Shown here: positions 13,325 through 24,166 of the stretch, piece after piece | Layout: every line of letters starts with the position of its first letter | Numbering within the stretch: the stretch's first letter is position 1 | NCBI GenBank assembly: GCA_026545765.1 | Contig: JAIFAC010000118.1 | Coordinates: forward strand, 1 to 64,000 | Source: Plantago major | Lineage: Eukaryota > Streptophyta > Magnoliopsida > Lamiales > Plantaginaceae | Length of the DNA stretch: 64,000 bases | Direction of reading: 5' to 3' | Made by a program: the position numbers and the translations under genes | The notes under the pieces: model-generated | What the model was told of the DNA's origin: nothing | Seen by the model: only the letters and a program-made list of their open reading frames with translations | Databases searched by the model: none

Positions 13325-13391
<67 letters not shown>
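13325..13391. repeat. (TA)n microsatellite
   Basis: About 33 uninterrupted TA units. The repeated Tyr-Ile frames read across it are an artefact of the dinucleotide. Confidence 0.95.
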
Positions 13392-13393
<2 letters not shown>

Positions 13394-13525
13394 TTGTTCA
13401 GAGTTTCCCACAGCTTTTTGGGAAAGAAAAAAGCATATTGTAACTTTACCCTATGAAAATGATTTTGAAGAAAATAAAATTCCTACTAGAGCAAGGTATG
13501 TATACCTGTATTTCCGCTATGCTAC

Positions 13526-13526
13526 C

Positions 13527-13597
<71 letters not shown>

Positions 13598-13630
13598 CAT
13601 ACATACATACAGACAGACATACATACATAC
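13526..13630. repeat. Compound microsatellite (AT)n with ACAT and ACAG units
   Basis: AT dinucleotides interrupted by periodic ATAC, followed by tetranucleotide ACAT and ACAG repeats. Open frames across it consist of Tyr/Ile/Val/Cys repeats and are not genes. Confidence 0.9.
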
Positions 13631-13831
13631 AAGGCCTTTGTCATGGGCCTTGGCCCGTCATTGAGTATGTTTTGTGCTTGTACTACGTATATCGGAGATG
13701 GTTTGTATGTGATAACATAGAACATCGAACACCATACTCCATTTATAATCGTCGAAGCAAGAATGAGATGAAAACTGATTTTTTTTTATTTCTCGCTAGT
13801 ATCTGCTACGTGCGACTAATCTAGCTGAGCA

Positions 13832-13945
13832 CTGTCAGGCCCTTTTTTAGGGGCCGACTCTCCCAAAAGTATTTTTTACATCCACAAGACTCGAACCCGA
13901 GACCTTACTCTATGAAACTTTGGGGTGTTACGATTTATACCTTAA
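13832..13945 (-). mobile_element. Possible SINE fragment
   Basis: On the minus strand GGTTCGAGTC matches an RNA polymerase III B box, and a GGCCCC...GGGCC hairpin follows downstream, a layout common at the ends of tRNA-derived plant SINEs. I see no A box upstream, no poly-A tail and no target duplication, so this is at most a truncated copy. Confidence 0.3.
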
Positions 13946-14804
13946 AGATTGATAAAACTTCTTGTAGCATTAGTTGTGGTGGCAATGGGTAACCCTTCTT
14001 CATCAAAGACTACAACTTTGAGTACTTTTATCACGATAGCTCTAAGCGCAACATCTGTTGATGTAGCGAATCTGGCATTGAAAAATATAGGCGACATGAG
14101 ACAAAAACTAAACCAATTCCGTAGGGGCGACCTGGCGACTCGATCATATTACCGCATCCGAGTCCGATGAGTCCACAACATCATCGACATTATACCCGAA
14201 TTTCGTGCGGAGGGCGAGCTATGTCGGAACTTCGTCAAATCTGCGGCGAACTTCGACCAGACGCATAATCTTGACCTTCATAGCGATTACGAATATCGCT
14301 CGGACATCCTAGGGCGAAAAATGAAGCGACTTAGAGTGCAGATTATTGTTTGTCAGAGTTCATTTAAGTATCTTATTACGTTACGATTGTGGGCTAGATG
14401 TCGGTGCGACCCACTAAAAACATTTGGTACAACCATGCGAAGGATAATAAAGTCGACCTTTACTTAAAAAGGCATCTCCTTACCTACGGGTCATGCATCA
14501 GCAGATCTACATTGATTCTGAATTCTCCTATCTTCGATTTTTAATTTATTATGGCTCATTAAAGTCCGACTACTTACGTCGACTAAGTCGGGATTACGGT
14601 CCAGATCATCTATTTATGATGGATGCGGAATTCTTTATCGATTCATCTATTTATCATGGATCCGAACAACAATATTGAGAGATCTGAAGCATCGACAAGT
14701 TTTCATAAGGCGAAAGAGAAGCCGCGAAGGAAAATAAATCGATGTCGGATGAGAAAAATTGTCTGAAGCGGAAGGTGTAAGCGGCGAGCCTGACACTCGG
14801 ACAA
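13946..14804. other. Unidentified DNA left of element C
   Basis: Richer in CG dinucleotides than its surroundings. Several short open frames exist on the plus strand (for example 13949-14170 and 14493-14678) but none resembles a known family. No repeat ends are seen apart from GACAA at 14800-14804, the base run directly outside the C LTR and its presumed target site. This could be host sequence or a diverged element. Confidence 0.3.
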
Positions 14805-16367
14805 TGTTGGTCGAGATAACGACAAAGTAAAAAATTTGGAGGGGGGTTGAATAGTCTTTTAAAACTTTTGATAAAAGTTTCTCGATATGTGTAAAGATAT
14901 CGATACTTATAATCGAAGGCGGAAGACTTTCTATGTGATAAGTGCGTGCTTGGCAAGATATAAGTGTGTAAATACTCTGCAGAAATAAGCGATTAATAAG
15001 TTGCGATAAGTAAATAGCCACGATTCTTTATAGTGAGTATCACGAGGGTGGCGTAATCCCTCAACTAATCCACTCGCCCTTTCTCAGGACTTGAAATTCA
15101 CTAAGATAGATATTGAGTTCTCCTTACAATAATCCTATCCCTTGATTTTCTTTTACACTAGGTTCCTAACCAAGTGTTCCCCCTGAGTTATTCCGGCTTT
15201 CTCGATTGAGTACTTCATGTACTCGAAACCTTTGAGCTATTCCATAGTTTCCCAAACTAAGTACTTCACATTTCGATAACCTTGGAGTTGTTCCTTAGTT
15301 TCCCAAACTAAGTACTACATACTCCCTGCCGTGTGTGGTGTTGTTAAGAGTAGTTTGTCGGTGAGTAGTCTTAATAGCTTTCTAGGTTTTGTAGGAATAC
15401 TACATAGAACAAAATTACTTAACACACTTCACAATGTGTGGTGATATATTATTCTTGACCAGTCTATGTTAAATGTTCTAGAGAATGAATCTAGGATACT
15501 TGATCTTTTGATTCAACTCCTTCAGATAGCAATGCTTGTTGAGGATCGAGGACATCGTGCTACTTAGAATTGAGAGCTTGGTATAGCGATGGCTAGAGAA
15601 TAAGTAGGTTGAAGGCTTGTATGCTTGAATGAATAAGTTAAATAGATGTGTAAGTTACATGTGTGTTCTTAAGCATTCTAAGTGGTGATATTTATAGTTG
15701 AAAATCATCTTTGTTTGGATAATATCCGTTAAGCACAATGAAATTCAAACTATTGATATCTGTAAATAATCTTTAGACGAGTTGTCTCTTTTGAAGATTT
15801 CTTCTTTTGTTAGGATGTCTGTCTCGCATTTAATTATTACCTTTGTACTATTTTTTTCCTATAGTGCCAACGGAACTATGCCGTTTTACGAAGCATTGCA
15901 TGTCCTTTTCGAGACCTTCACTTCTCCGGATACTATTGAAACATTGTTTCCCGAAACATAGTTTTATCCAAGTATCTGAGCATGGGTTCTACGTGGAACT
16001 TTTCCTTACTCGGTAACCTTGTGTTCTCGGATATCTTTTGTGAAACTTGTTTGTTGAAAACACTTGTTTCTTCAAGGTATCTGGAAGAAGGTATATGAGA
16101 GACCAATCTCCTTAGTCTTGACAATCTTACTTTGATCTTGAATCTTCAATACATTGAACTCTTACATTGGATGCCTTCTTTTGGTCTTCTTCAAGGATAT
16201 AAAAATTACATTCAGAGACCTAACATCCTATACAAGATTTTCTAGACTAACATACTCAGTAAGCTTCCTCTTTTACAATGTTCAAGTGAACTAAGAGTAC
16301 TAGTTACCTTTCTGTGGTAAGATAAGTCATTAGGTTGCTGGTCAAAATGTAAGCAGATATTCTAACA
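14805..16367 (-). repeat. 3' LTR of element C
   Basis: TGTTAG...ACCAACA on the minus strand, 1.56 kb. The PPT (AAAAGGGAAAATT-type, on the minus strand) lies immediately to the right. A TATAAATATC-type promoter box lies near 15688-15700. It is the most diverged of the family S LTRs in this window by eye, consistent with C being older than B, which sits inside it. GACAA (14800-14804) borders it on the outside. Confidence 0.85.
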
Positions 16368-16383
16368 AATTTTCCCTTTTGAT
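16368..16383 (-). other. Polypurine tract of element C
   Basis: On the minus strand a run of A and G directly precedes the LTR start TGTTAG. It primes plus-strand DNA synthesis. The equivalent positions in B (20295-20310) and D (42386-42402) have AAAAGGGG(G)AAATT. Confidence 0.75.
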
Positions 16384-16739
16384 CGGTCAACGATGACTAT
16401 CTTTAAAACTATTACAACTTGGAAGAGGAACAATCCGACACTTAATCATTTCTTAAGATCTTTTCAATTCATTTAATTAAGTGCGAAGTGAACATCAACC
16501 AAATCACAAGGTGTGATCTTTGCTGATAAGTTATCCTTTTATAGATTGATATCTGAGAGTAAATTCATCAGATATGTTACAAGCAAAGTTCACAGATAAC
16601 TTTTACAATGAATAAAACACATTATAGTACAATCAGCAAGATACAAAAATACATAGTTGAATTAGGACAACATGAGTAACCAAGCTCCAAGTAAACATCC
16701 TAATTAACTAGTCTTCAAGTCTTCAAAAATCTTCAAGAT

Positions 16740-17366
16740 TTCAGCAACTCCATGGATCAATTTGCAAATTCCCTATCTCCAAATCTTTTGATGTCATTAA
16801 AGTAATCATAGAGCAAAGTCCTGACTAACATCTTAGTGTCCCTTGCATAACCACAGACTTCTCTGTATGATTTGGTGGGATTCTTCTTGGCAATGTGTTT
16901 GACCCACACTTTCCCCATTTCCTGGCATGCTCAATTACGATGTCGATAGCTTGATGTATTCATATTTGATCCTCAGATATTTGATGTCACCCTTGCGTTG
17001 ATCTTCAGTCATGTAGAATGACTCAAAGGGTTCCACATCAAGCCTCGGTCTTGTGCCTGTTCCAGTGAGGTTTGGTACTCTGTGCACATCATCAGGTTTG
17101 CCATAAGGACACTCATCAATAAGGTCCTTCTTCATGGCTTCAACTCTCTTGACAACTTCAAAATCCAACCAAGCTTTGACATGATTGGTGTTGATCAAGG
17201 TTGGCTTATGTTTTCTCCATGCCATGAGTTGTTGATGGATGGAGTCTTGGAAATCCTTTTCATTTACAAGCAAGTGCTTGAGTTCCGATCGGTATCCATT
17301 TTTATGAATACACATGTAGGAGGAGGAGGCTGTTATCGGTCTTCACATATTGATCGGGCATCTTAA
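16740..17366 (-). CDS. Element C: conserved C-terminal domain of the extra 3' gene
   Basis: A long open stretch on the minus strand, clearest from 17315 to 16935, encodes a soluble, mixed-charge domain with the phrases HLLVNEKDF, LMAWRKHKPTLINTNH, KKDLIDECPYGKPDD and FYMTEDQRKGDIKYLRIKYE. Matching segments occur in B (20700-21250) and D (41440-41950), so the domain is a stable family part. I do not recognise it. It follows the acidic and coiled-coil part (17492-18469) and precedes non-coding sequence leading to the PPT. A DNA- or RNA-contacting role is possible from the basic residues but is only a guess. Confidence 0.55.
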
Positions 17367-17491
17367 GCTTTTGTGGAAGTGTCCTGCCAAACTTGATATC
17401 CCTTGATCTCTTCCTCTCTGTCCTTAAATTTTCCCTTGGGGGATTGCTTGAAGAACTACCCTGGATAGACTTGGTATTTCCAGAAGGTTAT

Positions 17492-17585
17492 TTAGCTGCC
17501 AAATTGCTTTGAAGAAATAGGCTCAGATGACCTAAATTCCCTTTTTCTTTTTTTGTGAAGAGGAGCTTCATCATCATCAGTTTCC

Positions 17586-17630
<45 letters not shown>

Positions 17631-18469
17631 ATATTAAATTTATGCTTGGGAGATTTGCATGCATCTTTATTGCCTTGGTATCTGATTCGGCCTTCTTCTT
17701 CTTCTTCTTCTTCTTCTTCTTCTTCTTCTTCTTCTTCTTCTTCAGAAGACTCTTCAATCCCTATTACTTGTCTTCTCCTTGGGGACTTGGTTCCCTTTGG
17801 ATGTCTCTGTGGTCTTGCCTGTGATCTGGCCCTTGTTGTCATTCCTTGTTCAGGAATCTGCTGAGTTTTTGCTACTATCTGAGTAGCAGCTTGACTGGAG
17901 GAGGGATCATTTATTCTGAGAGGTGGTTGTTCAGATCTTCTTTTGTTTCCTCTTCCTCTTCCTCTCTGAGCACCTTGAGATCCTTCCCCCTTAGTCATTG
18001 TTGACTGACTAAGAATCACAAAGATTACGAGGGAGTCAAAGTTGCCTTGCAGATAGTTGTAAGCAGCAACCAACATTTGCAGATCAACCTTGAGCTCCTG
18101 ATTTTGTTTGATAAGTCCTGTTTCCTTATCAGTGAGCTCTGTCAGTGGGCCTTGAATAGCATATGCTTTTCCAGCAGCATAGCTAGCCTCATTGAGGGCT
18201 TTTCCAGCAAGATTGTTATCATCATCCCTCACCATGCCTAGGTCTCTCTGAGCAATGACCAAGCTTATTGTTCTTTGAGTAATTAACTCAGTGAACTTCT
18301 TCATTTCAGCAGGGAGTGATGCAATTACTTCTTCATTTTGTCGAGACAACTCTTTCCTTAGAGTTGCCAGAACCTGGTATCTGGCCATGTAATCTTGGGA
18401 GTTGAGATTTGGTGCCTTACTGAAGCTTTGAGGAGCAATCAGTTTTCTCTTTAAGTGAGAAACTCCCAA
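17492..18469 (-). CDS. Element C: coiled-coil and acidic-tract part of the extra 3' gene
   Basis: An open frame of 325 codons. Residues about 1-150 are rich in Leu, Lys and Glu with heptad-like spacing, probably a coiled coil (LTDKETGLIKQNQELKVDL region). Residues 155-235 are basic and low complexity with RGRGRG and TRARSQAR, like an RNA- or DNA-binding tail. A Glu tract and an Asp tract follow (microsatellites, listed separately), then a basic cluster HKKRKRE that could be a nuclear localisation signal. Homologous segments in B (21351-22543) and D (40143-41313) lack the expanded tracts. The first Met may be internal, because coding similarity continues upstream to the point where B interrupts. 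Confidence 0.6.
17586..17632 (-). repeat. (GAT)n microsatellite encoding an Asp tract
   Basis: Trinucleotide repeat TCA/CAT on the plus strand. On the minus strand it is in frame with the open frame 17492-18469 and encodes about 14 Asp residues. The corresponding place in B and D has only about three or four Asp codons, so it expanded in C. Confidence 0.85.
17694..17743 (-). repeat. (GAA)n microsatellite encoding a Glu tract
   Basis: Trinucleotide repeat CTT/TTC on the plus strand. On the minus strand it is in frame with 17492-18469 and encodes about 17 Glu. The B and D counterparts have a short mixed Glu/Lys segment. Confidence 0.85.
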
Positions 18470-18677
18470 GTGAACATTTGCATGTTACGCGAGTTACATC
18501 TTCTTTATCATATGAGTCTTCATCCGGTGATCTTTATCCTCTTAGGAAGTTTCATCAATATTCTCTAGCCGACCATCTCGAGAGATGGACTTCTTTCCTT
18601 CGGTGAGGAGGAGGATGGTACATCTTTTGGTAATGCACTTAGCATCATGCTTTTCTTGAGATACTTGCTCGATTATC

Positions 18678-18682
18678 TAATT
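18678..18682. repeat. Target-site duplication of element B, left copy
   Basis: TAATT directly outside the B 3' LTR, repeated at 34285-34289. Five bases is the normal Ty1/copia length. The sequence on both sides belongs to the extra 3' gene of C. Confidence 0.85.
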
Positions 18683-20294
18683 TGTTGGTCGAGATAACGT
18701 GAAGTAAAAAGCCAGGCGAATAATCTTTTAAAACTTTTGTCGATAAAACTATTTCTCAAATATCGATACTTAGATTGGGCGTGGAAGACTTAAGATAGAT
18801 AAGTGCGAGAAGCAGGTTAAAGTGTGTGTGTGTGTTCTTTGAAATGTAATCTGAAAAGTAAATAACACAAGTATAGTGGTATCTGGAGGTGGCATAATCC
18901 TCCGACTAATCCGCCGGTCTTCCAAAGACCTAGAATTCACTAGAATAGATAATTGAGGTCACCTTACAAAATCCTATTCTAAGATTCCTTAAACAAATGG
19001 TTCTGACAAATGTTCCCCCGAGTTGTTCCCGGCTTTCCATGAAGTACTTCTGTGCTTTCGAAACCTTTTGAGCTATTCCCTAGCTTCCCAAGCTAAGTAC
19101 TTCCTGTGCTCAATAACCTTGGAGTTATTCCTTAGTTTCCCAAACTAAGTACTTCCTGTACTCCACGCCAGTGATAGTGTTGGTTTTGGTTTGAGTTGTC
19201 AGATGAGCTTCTTTGTTAACTTTTCAGTTAATCAGATAGCTCTGTGAATCAAGTATACTTAATACACTTTTCAATGTATGGTATCTTATTCTTTTTACTG
19301 ACCCAAGTCTTAGATAAATGTTCAAGAGAATGAATCTCAGATACTTGTTCTTTCAATTCAACTCTTTCACAGATAGCAGTGCTTGTTTAGGATCAGGATA
19401 CTTAGAACTTCAGTGTTACTCAAGATCAAGAGCTTTGGTATGGAAATCTTTGAGGATAAGTAATTTGCTTGAGATAGCGAGATATGTGTTCAGTGTAAGT
19501 TCTTCAGGTTGTGTGTTTTCTCAAGCTGTCTAAGTGTTAATATTTATAGATGAATTTGAGTGCCGTTTGAATAGTATCCGTTAGGCTTAAATCAAATTCA
19601 AACTATTGATATCTGTGTATAACCTTTATGTGAGGTTTGTCTTCTTCTTGAAGCTACGTTGCTTTTGTTCGGACATCTCTGTCCAGTGCATTTAATCTGA
19701 TGTACTATACTTTTGTCCTCTAGTGCCAGCGGAACTATGCTTTATGTCGAGACAACCTTGATGATTTCTACGATTCTTTGCGTTCTTATCTTTAACTTGG
19801 ATACCACTTTTATTGAAACAACTTTGTTTGCAATATATATATTTCTTTTTGAAATGTGGTTAAAGCTCAAGGTATCGAGAATAGATATCTGTGGACACTT
19901 TCCTTGTTTTCAGATAGACCTTTTATTTCTCAAATATCTCTTGTGACACAGTTTGTTTAAAACTATTCGTGTCTTTAAGATATCTGGCCAAGGTATCTGT
20001 AAAACTGTTTTAGTAATCTTGTGCAGTATTCAAATCTTCAATGTCATTGAACTTGTTCTGCTTGGATGTCTTCTTCTTGGTCTTCTCTTCATAAAATAAA
20101 ATTACATTTGAGACCTAACATCCTATACAAGATTAGCTAGACTATCATACTTAGTGGGTTTCCTCTTTTACAATGTTCAAGTGAACCGAGAGTACTAATC
20201 ACCTTTACGAGACTAAGATAAGTCATCATGTTTGATCAAAATCTAAGATATTTCTAACAAAATATCTAACAAATTTCTAACAAATTTTCTAACA
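18683..20294 (-). repeat. 3' LTR of element B
   Basis: TGTTAG...ACCAACA on the minus strand, 1.61 kb. Several TGTTAGAAATT-like units repeat at the LTR start next to the PPT (20270-20294). A TATA-like box lies near 19537-19550. The AT run is short here (about five units near 19838), unlike in the 5' LTR. Confidence 0.9.
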
Positions 20295-20310
20295 AATTTC
20301 CCCTTTTGAT
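20295..20310 (-). other. Polypurine tract of element B
   Basis: AAAAGGGGAAATT on the minus strand directly before the LTR start. It primes plus-strand DNA synthesis. Confidence 0.8.
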
Positions 20311-23300
20311 CGATCAGCGATGACTATCGACTATTACAAATCTGGATGAGTGAACAATCCAACACTTAATCATTTCTTAAGATTTTCAATTCATTCAATT
20401 AAGTGAAAGTAAACATCAACCAAATCACAAGGTGTGGTCTTTGACGACTTTGTAAGTTATCTTTTATTGAATACTATAGAGTAAGTTCTTGGATAAGTTA
20501 CAAAGAAAGATTACAGATAACTTCAATACATAAAACAATTTAGCTCGATCGGCAAAAATCTGAAAGAAAAATAGTAAATTTGGACAGCGGGGTAGCGAGC
20601 TCCAAGTAAACATCGAATAGACTAGTCTTCAAGTCTTGACTCTTGAAGTCTTCATGAGTTCTATTGATCGATGCGCAAATTTCCTATCTCCGAACCTTTT
20701 GATGTCATCGAATAATCATAGAAGTGTTACGCGAGCATCTCGGTGTCTGGCAAATCCACAGACCTCTTTGTAGGTTTTGGTAGGATTTTCTTGACAAAAT
20801 GTTTGACCCAGATACTTTCCCCACTTCGGGCATGCTCTATTACGATGTCTGAAAGCTTGAAGTATTAAGTAGATAATCCTCGGATATCGATGTCACCCTT
20901 GTATTGATCTTGATTAGATAGAATGACTCATGGGGTTCCACAGTGAGTCTTGCTCTTGTACTGTTCTGTGATATTGAAATTCTATGCACATCATCGGCTT
21001 TCCATATGGACATTCATCGAGAGGTCCTTTCTCATGGCTTGATTCTCTTGACAACTTCAAAATCGACGGGCTTTAATGTGATTGGTGTTGATCAAGGTTG
21101 GCTTATCTTTTCTCCATGCCATAAGTTGTTTATGGATTGGTTGTAAATCTTGAATTTACCGAGATGCTTAAGTTCGAATCCGATAGCCATTTTTATTGAT
21201 GCACTGTGAGCGGAGGAATCATTGCCATTCTTTACATACTCTATTTTGGCTTCTTGGCTTTGAGTGGAAGTTGACTTTGTCTTTGCTCGGCTCTCGATCA
21301 TTTCCTTCTCATCTTGAATTCTCTTTGGGGTTGTTGCTTGAAGAACCACCCTAGATAGACTTGGTATTTTCAGAGGGTGTTTTAGCTGCTAGGGGCTTTG
21401 CAGCTATGGGCTCAGTTAGGCTTTCAATTTTCCTTTTTCTGTGAAGAGGAGCTTCATCTTCATCAGTTTCCTCATCATCATCAAGATTACAGCCTTCTTC
21501 ATTGCCCTGGGACTTGATTTGGCCTTCTTCTTTTTCTTCAGAAGATTCATCAATCCCTTTAACTTGTCTTCTCCTTGGAGCCTTGGTACTCCTTGGAGGT
21601 TTCTGTGCTTTGGCCCTTGTTATCATTGTAGTTCCTTGATGGGTTTACGGGCGGCTACTATTTACCATGACTTGGCTTGAGGAGGTTCATTGATTACGAG
21701 TGGTGTCAGGAAGTTTCATGTTTCTTCTTCCTCTGAGCACTGACTCAGTTTCTTCTTGTTTTCTTCTCCTTCTTCCCATTCCCCGACTTTGAGGTCAGTT
21801 GTACCTCTTTCCCCTTAGTCATTGTTGGTGACTCGGTCTCATAAAGAATCGAGAGAGTCAAATGCCCTTGTAAATAATTGTTGGCGATGACCAACTTGAA
21901 GTTTATTTGAGCTCTGATTTTGCTTGATAAGTCCATTGTCCTTATCGGTGAGCTCACTTGATGGGCTAGGATGGCATCTGCTTTTCCGGTGTAACTTGCC
22001 TCTGGAAAGCTTTTTCATTAAAGGCATCATCGTCCCTTATCATTCCCGGATCTTTACGGCAATGACTATGCTAGTTGTTCTCGAGTGATGAGCTCGGTGA
22101 ACTTTTCATTCGAGGAGGGGCGGGCAATTACTTCCTTGTTCTGTGAAGACATCTCCTTTTTCAGATGAGCCAGTACTTGGTATCTATTCATGGGAGTGTA
22201 CATTTGGCAGTTTGCTGAAAGTTTCTGGAGCAATCAGTTTCCTTTTCAAGTGTGAAACAGCTAGATGTTCATTGCGATGCTCTGCCAAAGTCTTGTCTTC
22301 TTCATCATTTGAGTAATCAGCCCAGTGATCTTCATCCTCTTGGACATTCTCATCGATTGTGTCGAGTCCAGCAACCATCTCAGAGATTGGTTTCTTCCCT
22401 TTTTGGGAGGAGGATGGTACTTCTTTTGAAGATGATGCAGCCTTAGCATCATGCTTAATTTCAGATACTTCTTCAGTATCGAGTTCTTTGGTGATGACAT
22501 TTACAGCATCCTGTAGCTCTTTAACCTCAGAGTAAGCAATCATCTCTTGCAGATATTGATCTTGTAGTTGGTCAAGCTTGTCTCTGGATTTAGCTATCTG
22601 GTCTTCGATTGAAGATGGGCTGTTGTTTTCTACCAGCGGTTATGCAGGTTGGCGATTACGGATTGATTATTGACAATTTACGGCGATTTCCTCGGAATCC
22701 TCAACTACTTGTTCGATAATAACCTTTTGTTGGGAAGATGGATGAGTTGACTTTTGAGGAGATGGAGCGGAGATTTACGTGCTTTCCTCTCGGTTTGCTT
22801 TTCATTGATTGAGGCGGAGGATTTCTTTGTGAAATTCCTCCGGTCCACTGATGCGAGGCATCATCATCATCCTTTTATGCATGTCATCCTTTTGGTGATG
22901 GTCGATTGGGAGGTTCATCGAAGGCGTTTTCGTTTATCTCTTCCTCCTCATCATCTTGAATCTGAGATTGATCACTTGAGAATAGTGATCTTACCCATTA
23001 ACCTCTTCTAATTTAGAAGGTATAAATTGCGATGCAGGCGACGGCTTGAATACCATCTGTAATCTTGTCGACCATACATGCATTCAAGCATATCAAGCGT
23101 ATGCGCCACTTCTGGAGAAATCCTTATGCAATAGAGTCATGGCTGTATTGTTACGTAGGGAACATTGCATGGATATCGTCTCTCAAGTCGAGCTCGTGCT
23201 CTGCGGTTGGTTGATCTGTGATTCTCAATATTTCGGAGAGATCGAGCACCTTAACCTTTGCCATTTCTTGAAGCATTGAATATGCTTTGGCAAGGTTTGA

Positions 23301-23363
23301 GCTTTGAAGAAGGAAGTAGGTCCTTTTCTGATTATTGGGAGCCTGCTTTGCACTCGTTTGAGC

Positions 23364-23441
23364 CTGAAAGAAAGAGTTTTGGGTAAGCTTCAAAACTTTT
23401 GTAGATATCTGAGTAGAAGTGTAGTTTAGTTTCTGAGTTAC
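23364..23441 (-). other. Predicted intron in the extra gene (element B)
   Basis: On the minus strand it starts GTAACTC after ...ACTCAG and ends TTTCTTTCAG before GCTCAA. It is 78 bp. The same intron with the same borders is seen in C (35141-35218) and a corresponding stretch in D. Confidence 0.65.
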
Positions 23442-23710
23442 CTGAGTAAGTACTTCAGGCTCAGAGACTTGTCCTACTAAGACAATTGGTGTCTCGGATA
23501 TCTTGTTGTGAGGTGGAGACTTGGAAGTCTGGTCCTCATCAACCTTTCTTTCTTGAACTTCCTCAATAGGAAGCTGAGAGTCATTTTTCTCATAAACTTT
23601 CTCAGTTTCTGGTATTCTTTCATGGGATGTTTCCTGGGAGCTTCATCAATTTCCATTGATGCAGGGGATGTCGCAACTTTTTCCCTTTGCATTTCTACTT
23701 CTGAATGAGC

Positions 23711-23794
23711 CTGTAAGTAGAAAGTATTGAATATTTTAGAAGAAGTTTAAGATAACCCATGATGAAGAATACTTATCACTGATTTTTCATGTAC
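23711..23794 (-). other. Predicted intron in the extra gene (element B)
   Basis: On the minus strand it begins GTACATG and ends TTCTACTTACAG before GCT. It is 84 bp and AT-rich. It matches 35565-35649 in C. Confidence 0.65.
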
Positions 23795-23896
23795 CTTCAT
23801 GCTAGAAGGCTCAATGATGTGTTCTTCAGAAACCTTGTCGGTCTCTGCGTTCGTCTCTGGCATTTTTGCCTTATCTTCCTCTTTCTCAGTTGGAGC

Positions 23897-23975
23897 CTGT
23901 TAGAAACATTTACTTTAAATGATTAAGCACATAGACAAATGACTGAAAAGTGTTATCTTAAGAATCAATTATCAC
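23897..23975 (-). other. Predicted intron in the extra gene (element B)
   Basis: It begins GTGATA and ends TTTCTAACAG before GCTCC, on the minus strand, 79 bp. The exon beyond it (23795-23896) is 102 bp, a whole number of codons. The homologous block in C is 35761-35839. Confidence 0.65.
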
Positions 23976-24083
23976 CTGTGGTACAAGCTCAGATTTCTTA
24001 AGAGGCGAGGTTGGGGTAACCTCCTTCTCAGTTTCTGAGGCAAGCTTTCCAGCTTCCTCTTGTTTCTGTGTTTCTAACTCAGC

Positions 24084-24166
24084 CTGTAACAAAGAATTTT
24101 CATATAAGTAACAAGATATATAAGCATAAAATTTTTCACAAGGTAGGAGTTAAACCATTCAGCTAC
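24084..24166 (-). other. Predicted intron in the extra gene (element B)
   Basis: It begins GTAGCTG and ends TTTGTTACAG before GCTGAG, on the minus strand, 83 bp. The exon beyond it (23976-24083) is 108 bp, as is its equivalent in C (35840-35947). The homologous intron in C is 35948-36025. Confidence 0.7.

Noticed and set aside
13325-13630. Open frames of repeating Tyr-Ile or Val-Tyr residues
   Set aside because: They are translations of AT-rich microsatellites and occur on both strands.
14493-14678. Short open frame as a small secreted peptide
   Set aside because: No signal peptide, no similarity that I recognise, and length expected by chance.
12278-14804. tRNA or other RNA polymerase III gene
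   Set aside because: Only a B-box-like match near 13880-13890; no cloverleaf and no A box found.
17555-17864. Plus-strand Ile-, Phe- or Ser-rich open frames that look like membrane segments
   Set aside because: They are the reverse of the Asp and Glu codon repeats of the minus-strand frame 17492-18469.
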